Below are positions 57,294 to 64,000 of a stretch of DNA of 64,000 nucleotides, piece after piece. How positions within the stretch are numbered: position 1 is the stretch's first letter; every line of letters begins with the position of its first letter. This DNA comes from Cricetomys ansorgei (taxonomy: Eukaryota > Chordata > Mammalia > Rodentia > Nesomyidae): positions 3,942,001 through 4,006,000 of the forward strand of contig JAMJFZ010001815.1 in NCBI GenBank assembly GCA_026225945.1, read 5' to 3'. A program made the position numbers and the translations under genes. The notes beneath the pieces were generated by a model that worked only from the letters and a program-made list of their open reading frames with translations, ran no database searches and had not been told where the DNA came from.

Positions 57294-57672
57294 GGGATCT
57301 TAGCATTTCTATTGCTGTAGAAAGACATCATGACCAGGGATATTCTTATAAAGGAAAGCATTTACTTGGGGCTGACTTATAATTCAGAGGTTTTAGTTCA
57401 TTATCCTCACGGTGGAAAGCATGGTGGTATGCAGTCAGACATGGTGCTGGAGAAGCCGAGAGTTCTACTTCTGGATCCATAGGCAGCAGCAAGAGAGACT
57501 GACACTGGGCCTGACTTGAGCATTTGAAACCACCTCAAAGCCCACTCCCAGTGACTCACTTCCTCCAACAAGATCATACCTACTCCAAGACCACACCTGC
57601 TCCAGTAAGACCACATCTCCTGATAGTGCCACTCCCAATGAGCCTATGAGAGCCACTTTGATTACAACCACA
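57294..57672 (-). mobile_element. MaLR (ORR1-like) LTR (reverse), near full length
   Basis: The plus strand reads TTCTATTGCTGTAGAAAGAC, ATCATGACCAGGG, CTTATAAAGGAAAGCATTTA, ACATGGTGCTGGAGAAGCCG, GACTCACTTCCTCCAACAAG and GATAGTGCCACTCCCAATGA and closes with ATTACAACCACA. It is the reverse complement of the family seen at 21710-22042. Confidence 0.92.
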
Positions 57673-57714
57673 TTCCATTCCCTGGCCCCCGTAATCCATC
57701 ATTCAAAAGCTCAG

Positions 57715-57910
57715 AATAATGAGGAAAACTAGAAACAACCGAAGTATCCAATAATTAGGAAACCAATTGATTAAAAGCAAAACATTCATAAAATGGAATA
57801 TTTTTATATATGAAAGTTAAAACCGAAGAATATTAGTGAAAAGTGATATCGTAAATGAGCATTAGTGATAAAAATTCAACGCATTTCAGGTTACTCAAAA
57901 GTATTTTTCA
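57715..57910 (+). mobile_element. Old LINE-1 (L1M-like) fragment, left of a B1 insertion
   Basis: CTAGAAACAACCGAAGTATC then CAATAATTAGGAAACCAATT and AAATGGAATATTTTTATAT resemble L1M ORF2-end sequence. It resumes at 58072 after a B1 insertion. Confidence 0.5.
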
Positions 57911-58059
57911 CTGGATGGTGGTGGTGTACGCCTTTAATCCCAGCACTCAGGAGGCAGAGGCAGGTAGATCTCTGTGAGTCTGAGGCCAGCCTGATCTACA
58001 AAGTGAGTTGAGGACACAGAGATTTATAACAGTGAAATGCTGTTTTGAAAAACCAAAAG
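57911..58059 (+). mobile_element. B1 SINE with target-site duplication
   Basis: TGGATGGTGGTGGTGTACGC, CTTTAATCCCAGCACTCAGG, AGGCAGAGGCAGGTAGATCT, CTGAGGCCAGCCTGATCTAC and AAAGTGAGTT are clear B1. Flanking 12-base copies at 57899-57910 and 58060-58071 match at 10 of 12. Confidence 0.95.
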
Positions 58060-58071
58060 AAGTACTTTTCC

Positions 58072-58180
58072 AGGTAGCACACTCAGTATAGTTTTTAATA
58101 TAGTCATTCAAATACTATCATAAATATCTAGAAACAAAACAGGATGATGAATGAGTTTTACTCTAAGTATACTTCTTACT
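58072..58180 (+). mobile_element. Old LINE-1 fragment, right of the B1 insertion
   Basis: AGGTAGCACACTCAGTATAG and following AT-rich sequence probably continue the fragment interrupted at 57910. Weak. Confidence 0.35.
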
Positions 58181-58894
58181 TCTATTGAGTTCCATGCAAA
58201 CAGGTATCTAATCAATGCACGTGTTTACAGATGTGTGTATTTTATTCTGCTGATCAGACTGTATCAAATTGGCTGTACTTCTAAAATCTAGTGAGAATTT
58301 TAATTTCCTCTAACCTTTTAATGATGTCACTTCACCTTCATGTTAATGTTTTTATTCCCCCAAAAGAGAAGAGAGATGCTTTCAAAAATTCATTTAAAAC
58401 TTTTAATGCAGGTTTTGAAAATGTGCCTTATTTATTACTATTTGTTATGGATCTGTACGTATGCTCCCTCTAATGTTGCTTTCTCTGGTTTTGGCTTTTC
58501 AGTCATTAACTACAAAGTAGGGCCCTGTGGAAAGGTGAGTTCCCATTCTTTATGACAGACTAACAAGATGGTTCAGAATCTCTTCTCCTTTGCTCGTAGT
58601 GGTTTGGGAACCACATGCTTCCTATAGCCAAGCCCAGTGGATCTTGATTGTCATTGGCCATTTTGAGGCACCGTGTGACATTTTCAAGCATTTCCACATG
58701 TGCATTGGTGTCCTGATGTCTCTTCTATTGGCAGGTATACCTTCCCTACTTCGATTCTGGCCTATATGGGCTCTCTGTCTGTAGCTACTGACCACACTTC
58801 ACTCACTGATAAAGTTAGAGGAAGGCTCACTTCCCATTTTAAAGAACGTTTGGTTGGCTTTTGTGTATACAAGGTGTTGGAGGGCATCTTTTAG
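58181..58894. other. Unrecognised stretch
   Basis: Nothing recognised. Several overlapping frames of 60-70 codons. Confidence 0.4.
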
Positions 58895-58988
58895 TTCTTT
58901 CTACCACATGGGTCTTGGAGATGGAACCCAGGTAGACAGGCTGTGTGGCAAGCATCACTACACACTAAGACATCTCACCAGCCCTAGT
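58895..58988 (-). mobile_element. B3-type SINE fragment (reverse)
   Basis: CCACATGGGTCTTGGAGATG, GAACCCAGGTAGACAGGCTG, TGTGGCAAGCATC and AAGACATCTCACCAGCCC are the reversed B3 head and first half. The rest of the element is missing. Confidence 0.85.
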
Positions 58989-59602
58989 TTAAAAAGCTTT
59001 TCTTATTCACTTTTCCTATCAAGGAATAAATGATGGATTCTCAGTGCTGTCCTGTCACCCCCTGGATGCAGCCAGACCCTGGAAGGTTTGCTCTGTGCTG
59101 CTCACTAATGACCTCCTCCAATCCAGACCAAGGTGCCTAAAGGAATATTTTCTGAAAATTTCAGGAAGCTGCAGTGTTGACATCCCCAGGTAGAAACATA
59201 AAAGTGCTCTATATAATAGTTTTCTGCATGAACTGCCGCTGAGAAATCTCAGGCAGGTATCCATACTCCAATGCAGCTGCAATAAGAACTTGAGAGTAAA
59301 CCAACAGGTGGCTAGCCTGAGAGGCTCCCCAGCAGAAGACAGCAGAGATAGAACCAAACGGCAGCTCTGCTTAGATGGTCACTAACTCTGTTTGCCCATG
59401 TAAGCAGATAGCTGAGAGAGAAGATCAGCCTCAAGGCAACTTCCTTTCTTTCAAAAAATATTTTCATTGAAAAGGACATAGTCTCAAACAGGATTAGAAC
59501 ACCCAATGGCGGTGAATCTGGAACTGACGACTGTGTGACAACGTAGGCAAATTCTTCCTGATCCAGAATCCGTGACAAGGAATGCTACATCAACTTCTTT
59601 CC
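58989..59602. other. Unrecognised stretch
   Basis: Nothing recognised. A 100-codon minus-strand frame (59055-59357) has no recognisable domain. Confidence 0.4.
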
Positions 59603-59748
59603 TTTTTATCTCAGACAAGGTTTCTCTGTTGTAACTCTGGCTGTCCTGGAACTTACTCTAGACCAAGCTGGACTCGAACTCACAGAAATCCATCTGCCTC
59701 TGTCTCCCGAGTGCTGGGACTAATTGCATGTGCCACCACTACCCAGCT
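59603..59748 (-). mobile_element. B1 SINE (reverse)
   Basis: AGACAAGGTTTCTCTGTTGT, TGGCTGTCCTGGAACTTACT, AGACCAAGCTGGACTCGAAC, CTGCCTCTGTCTCCCGAGTG and CTGGGACTAATTGCATGTGC are a full reversed B1. Confidence 0.96.
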
Positions 59749-60329
59749 CAGATCAATTTCTTAATGAAGGAGGTAGAATCTGGATTCAGTGACTTTTGAT
59801 TGCTACGAAATTCCAGAGAATTGAAGCATCAAGGACTATAAACTCCCATTACATTTTCGTAATTATTTGTTTACTTATTCACGTTTTTATGTTTTTAATT
59901 ATTTATATATAATATAATAAATATTTATTAATTATATTTTAATTAAAATAGAATTATATCACTTTCTTCCCTTTTCTAACTTCAACTATTTCCAGACACT
60001 CTCCCTCCCTGTATTGCTCTCAAACAGCCTTATTTTCTTTGATTTTTATTGTTATATATGCATGTATATATACACATATGTATATATAAATGCAAGCTGG
60101 TAAGTTCATTTTTGTTGTTTGTGTGTGTGGTTTTAGGGCTGACCGATTTGTATTACCTAACCATTGGAGAGGCTAATTTTCCCTCTCCCCATAGTCATCA
60201 GTTGCCTATAGTTCTTTGTCTAGGAGTAGGGCCAAATGAAAAATTCCCCATTCTCCATTTACATATATATTGATCACCGCATTGTTCCAGTCCTGATTAT
60301 GCAGCTGTTTTTAGGAGCGATTATTTCTG
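59749..60329. other. Unrecognised stretch; AT-rich at 59885-59960 and 60048-60095
   Basis: No gene recognised. Two strongly AT-rich runs, the second an alternating TATA/CATGTATA type. Confidence 0.4.
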
Positions 60330-60668
60330 GTTATTTGCTTGATGGTTTTAGGAGCTGGGACCTTTAAAAGGTAGAACTTTAAAAGTTCTACTGGCGTCCT
60401 GGTTAGTTATCTAGAGAGAGTTACTATGAAAGGACAAGTGTGACCCTTCTCATATCTCATTGCTTTATGCTTCACATGCGACTTTTCTCTCTTGCATGTG
60501 GTCCCTCCTTGAGGCCATTGGCTGTGACAAAGCTCAGCCAAAGAGCACTCACCAGAGCTGGTGCCATACTGTTTGACTTTTGCTCTCTAAAAGTGAGCTA
60601 AACAAACCCTGTTTCTGTTTTCTTGCACATTTGCAGCTCAGATACTGCAGAGGAAAACAGGCTAGACC
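60330..60668 (+). mobile_element. MaLR (MST/ORR1-like) LTR
   Basis: GCTTGATGGTTTTAGGAGCT, GGGACCTTTAAAAGGTAGAA, GCATGTGGTCCCTCCTTGAG, CTGGTGCCATACTGTTTGAC, GTGAGCTAAACAAACCCTGT and GAAAACAGGCTAGAC run in MaLR order to the 3' end. Confidence 0.75.
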
Positions 60669-60736
60669 CAATCTTCACTAAATGTATATTGGTGGTCAGA
60701 GAAGTCAGACTTCAAGTCACAGAAACAAGTTAAAGA

Positions 60737-60778
60737 TGTGTGTGTATGTGTGTGTGTGTGTGCGTGTGTGTGTGTGTT
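60737..60778. repeat. (TG)n microsatellite
   Basis: TG units with CG and AT interruptions. Confidence 0.93.
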
Positions 60779-61332
60779 TCCAGATGATTTCAAGACACAT
60801 GTTATGCCATGATAAAGCAGACTGTAGTGTTCTTACAAGGTTCCATTTTCAAATATACCTTGAAGCCCTGCAGACAGACTCTTTCCCCTGTGACCTAGAC
60901 TTTGCTGCACAGGATGAAAAAGCTCAGGTTCTCTGTGGATACACACAGTTAAGTGGACATAATATTCTCCTAATCATGCATTTGTGAAAAGCATCAAGTG
61001 CCCCATCTTGCTGAGTAACCACTTTCTAGTTGTGCCAATTCACGCACTGACAAATTTACAGAACAATTTAAAATACTTAATGAAAGATATTTCCAACAAA
61101 ACTTAAGAATCTATATATTCTCTGTTCACTCAAAGTGGCCTTCCTTACCTGATATGCAGGCTACTAAGACTTCTATTATTGCTGGTTTTAATGCCACCTT
61201 GCTACAAATTAGAATCACCTGAATAAGGGCCTCACCAACAGAGCTTTCCTGATTGCCTAAATTTTGTAGAAAGACCCATCTGGTTGTGGGTAGTTACTTC
61301 TGGAAACAGTCCAGATGTAAGAAACAGCCCAA
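60779..61332. other. Unrecognised stretch
   Basis: Nothing recognised. Confidence 0.4.
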
Positions 61333-61394
61333 GAAAGGAAGGAAGGAAGGAAGGAAGGAAGGAAGGAAGGAAGGAAGGAAGGAAGGAAGGAAGG
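61333..61394. repeat. (GGAA)n microsatellite
   Basis: About 15 GGAA units, then a G-rich end. It gives a Gly/Arg/Lys/Glu repeat frame that is an artefact. Tandem GGAA units are known binding sites for Ets-family factors; no function is shown here. Confidence 0.97.
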
Positions 61395-62184
61395 GGGGCA
61401 GGGGAGGGAGGAAGTAAAAGTATCTGCCTTCTTGCTGCTGAGTTGATTGGATCTGAGGCTGGATCTGTGGAATCATGCTGATTCCTTTGCTGGTAACAGA
61501 TAACAAGTTTCTATCAGGAACAGGGATCAGTGATACTTCAGGAATCTTCTGTGCTTCTAGTACCAGATTGGGACTAAACAGGTACCCATTTTGTGGGCTG
61601 AGTAACTACTTGCTATTGCCCCCAGTGAGAGACAGCGATTGACTGTTGAGGCCTCGAGAATCAAATAAATACCAGGTTCTTAGTTTCTCAGGTGTTATTA
61701 AGCTGTTGTTGTTACTTTAAAAACTCATAACTCGTATTTTTTTCAGCCCATCGTTTCTGTTCTTCTGTGGAACCCTTATGAATACAACATCCTACCCACA
61801 GCTTGTGTCAGATCTCTGCCTACAAGTCTCTGAATGTATACAGAAACAAATATATGATATTGAGAATTAAGGTGTTCAATATCTAAAGGGGCAATGAGCT
61901 CACAGGTACTTGGTGACATACCAGTACATTCACTGTTCTGGGATGGAAGAGTGGCTGACAGGCAAACTGTGTTGTCAAACTGGAAGAGAAACTGCTTCGC
62001 AGAATGAGATATTCCTTTGTAGTCAGTCCCATGAAGTTAGATAGCTTCTCCAAATGGTACAACAGGTCAGATTCATCCATGCCTAATCTTTATGCTGTCC
62101 GTATTCCTCTTGTGCCTTTTCCTACCTTCTCCCACTGCCAGCTGCTCTAAGGCCCAGTTGTCTTTATCCCCATTGTGGCAGGAA
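61395..62184. other. Unrecognised stretch
   Basis: Nothing recognised in about 790 bases. Confidence 0.4.
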
Positions 62185-62469
62185 TGTCTGTGACTGTACT
62201 AAATTCACATGTTGAAACCTAACCCCTCAAATCATGATAATAAAAAGTGAGCCCTAATTAAGTCAGGAGGATGGACAGCTGATGATTGATTGACATTGGT
62301 GCCTTTGTAAATGACTCCTAATAAGGAGCTTTCACACTTTCCACCCTAGTGAGGAGAAGGCTATAAATTTCTACAAAACACCACATCTACCTTGATCATC
62401 TACCTTCACCTTCCAGAACTGTGAAACATTTGTACCTCCTGTCTACAAGCCACTTTATAGACTAAGGCA
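62185..62469 (+). mobile_element. MLT1-like MaLR LTR, 3' end shortened
   Basis: AAATTCACATGTTGAAACCT then AACCCCTCAAATCATGATAA, AAGTGAGCCCTAATTAAGTC, TCTACCTTGATCATCTACCT, CCTTCCAGAACTGTGAAACA and CTACAAGCCACTTTATAGAC follow MLT1 order. The usual block between the final two words and the terminal CA is short. Confidence 0.8.
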
Positions 62470-64000
62470 TTCAGAGATCCGGGCTTCTGGGGCTTCTTTC
62501 CCATGAGAACTGGGCTGTCTCCTGGCCTGCTTCTATCATCTTAGGCTGAGTGCCTGGAAATCTCACTTGTTCAGAATCTCCTTTACTTAGAGTCAAATCT
62601 CTCTAGTCTCTGAGTTCACTGAATATCTTCATGATTACATACATTTGTAAGCTGAGAGATGGAAAAATGGAAGGTTTTCCCCTCTTCTAATTTTCTGGAG
62701 GAAAAAAATGCTTGCCTTTAATCAAGGACAACATTAAAAATATTCAGTAACCATTAGAGCCAGGCCACCAACTATTAGAAATGATATCAGCCACTGGGCT
62801 CAGGCAGGGCCCCAAAGAAAGCAGACTGGACTAGCTTGTCTTGGGCCAGAGCTAGGATTCTGGAGGCCTAGGGGCTGTGGGGGACATGCTATTCCAAACC
62901 TGAACCTCGGTATTTACTATTAGCGGGGCTGCACTCGTTTGCGCCAGCTTAGTTTCAGAAATGTCTTTGTGGTGAATAAATAATTTGACATCTTTACTCA
63001 ATTAGTGAGTACAGAACAGACTATTGTGACTTCAAGAATGGGAGTTTCAGGGATGTTAGGAAGAGAATGGAGGCGTGGGGCCTCTGTACAAAGTACTTCC
63101 TATCTGATGTCCACCTGGGCTCATCTCCACTCTGGCCCTCAACACAGGCAATGCCAAAGAGAACAGCTTCATCAGCTTCAGCCCTATGGGGTAACTCTGA
63201 CTTTTGGGTCTTGGTTCAAAGTGTTTCTCAGTTGCTTAAGGTACAAAACTACATGTATTGGCTCTCACATTATTCTATTAAGACTATATTTGTTTTGATC
63301 TCAGACCACTTGTTTATTTAACTCAAGTAGAGAACACAGATGATAAATTGCGTATCTGTCTTTTGGATGTAGCAGATGATTCTGTATGTGTGTGGATCTT
63401 TATCTACACCGTCATCACATGAACATTCTATGGACAGAATCAGCCACAACTTTCCTAAAGGCAAATCAATGAATGTTTGTCAACAGAGCACCTATGAAAT
63501 GGTAATCTCTGTGGTGATACAGAGACAATAAGGAGACATTTTAGTCTCTCTTGCTTCTCTGAACACAGCCAGGAAAATGACTCTTCTCCACAGTTTAGGG
63601 GAGACATGTCAAGTCTGAACCCACTAAGGTATCTTCCTGGTCCCTCTGACATTTCTAGGGATGCAATGACATCAGCTTTAGCAGCTAATAAAACTTTTCC
63701 TGTGGGAATTACTGGGGACTCTCTTCACTGGGTCCTGTATTTTTGACAGCACGATCTTTTGCTGGTTCTACGATTACGTATAAATAAATAGGAGACAGAT
63801 TTCTGAAGGCAGGTGTCAAGAGATATTTTTCACCTAGGAAGAGTTAACTAACTGTCCATTTTGAAGATGTGTTTTTTGTTTCATTCCATTCCTCGGTTTC
63901 TTGGATCACCACTAGAGAGACTTAGCACCAGCCAATGAATATAATTTGAAGGTTTTCTGTGTGCTCTCAGCAGGTACTGTGTACCTGGGACCTCTGAGCA
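62470..64000. other. Unrecognised stretch to window end
   Basis: 1.5 kb with no repeat or exon recognised. Two overlapping plus-strand frames of 84-97 codons at 63005-63321 show no domain. Confidence 0.4.

Noticed and set aside
1..64000. Bacterial or phage-type systems (operons, CRISPR, toxin-antitoxin, prophage)
   Set aside because: No dense coding, no Shine-Dalgarno-led gene arrays and no spaced repeats; the window is mammalian repeat-rich DNA.

Overview
The window looks like nuclear DNA of a muroid rodent (mouse, rat, hamster or vole group; I cannot name the species). The evidence is the repeat set: B1, B2/B3 and B4-type SINEs, ID-like tRNA-Ala-derived SINEs, an Lx-like murine LINE-1, URR1 hAT-type DNA elements, MaLR/ERVL LTRs, an IAP-like class II solo LTR, and long (CA)n and (GA)n microsatellites. 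Base composition is AT-rich and CpG-poor, with no operons, tRNA, rRNA or CRISPR arrays. I find no gene I can name. Almost all open frames are short and fall in repeats or look like chance frames. The best protein-coding candidate is a Cys-rich, exon-like minus-strand frame at 33597-33964, which I cannot assign to a family.

Layout. 1-3.93 kb: a sense-strand LINE-1 relic (ORF1 and ORF2) with many stops. 4.4-8.6 kb: decayed B1, ID-like, B3 and B4-type SINEs, a pyrimidine-rich tract and TG repeats. 9.6-10.1 kb: a reverse ERVL-type LTR. 11.3-14.25 kb: three SINEs carrying local duplications and CA repeats. 15.9 kb: a perfect 21-bp inverted repeat. 18.0-18.75 kb: an old DNA-element-like repeat, then an RMER15-like LTR. 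18.95-19.29 kb: a CpG-rich 341-bp solo LTR with a perfect 6-bp target duplication. 20.7-25.1 kb: a reverse Lx-like LINE-1 containing a URR1 element that itself contains a MaLR LTR. 25.2-26.2 kb: a reverse MaLR LTR with a (GA)n tract, then an older reverse LINE-1.

28-33.2 kb is a mosaic of LINE-1 pieces, SINEs and two related LTRs facing each other in inverted orientation. 33.6 kb has the exon-like frame. 35.7 kb has a second URR1 element. 36.4-36.9 kb is an L1M-type 3' end. 37-42 kb is mostly unrecognised, with an imperfect 32-bp hairpin at 41.1 kb. 42.4-49.7 kb holds microsatellites, two MIRs, SINEs, MaLR LTRs and a 15-bp-period minisatellite. 51.18-53.29 kb is a degraded LTR-internal-LTR element. 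56.6-60.7 kb has L1M pieces, B1 copies and MaLR LTRs. 62.2 kb has an MLT1-like LTR. The last 1.5 kb shows nothing I recognise.

Taken together this is an intergenic or intronic, repeat-dominated region with several layers of insertion. Repeat families were identified by recognising consensus patterns, not by a database search, so subfamily names are provisional and boundaries are good to roughly 10-30 bases unless a target duplication or TG...CA end is cited.
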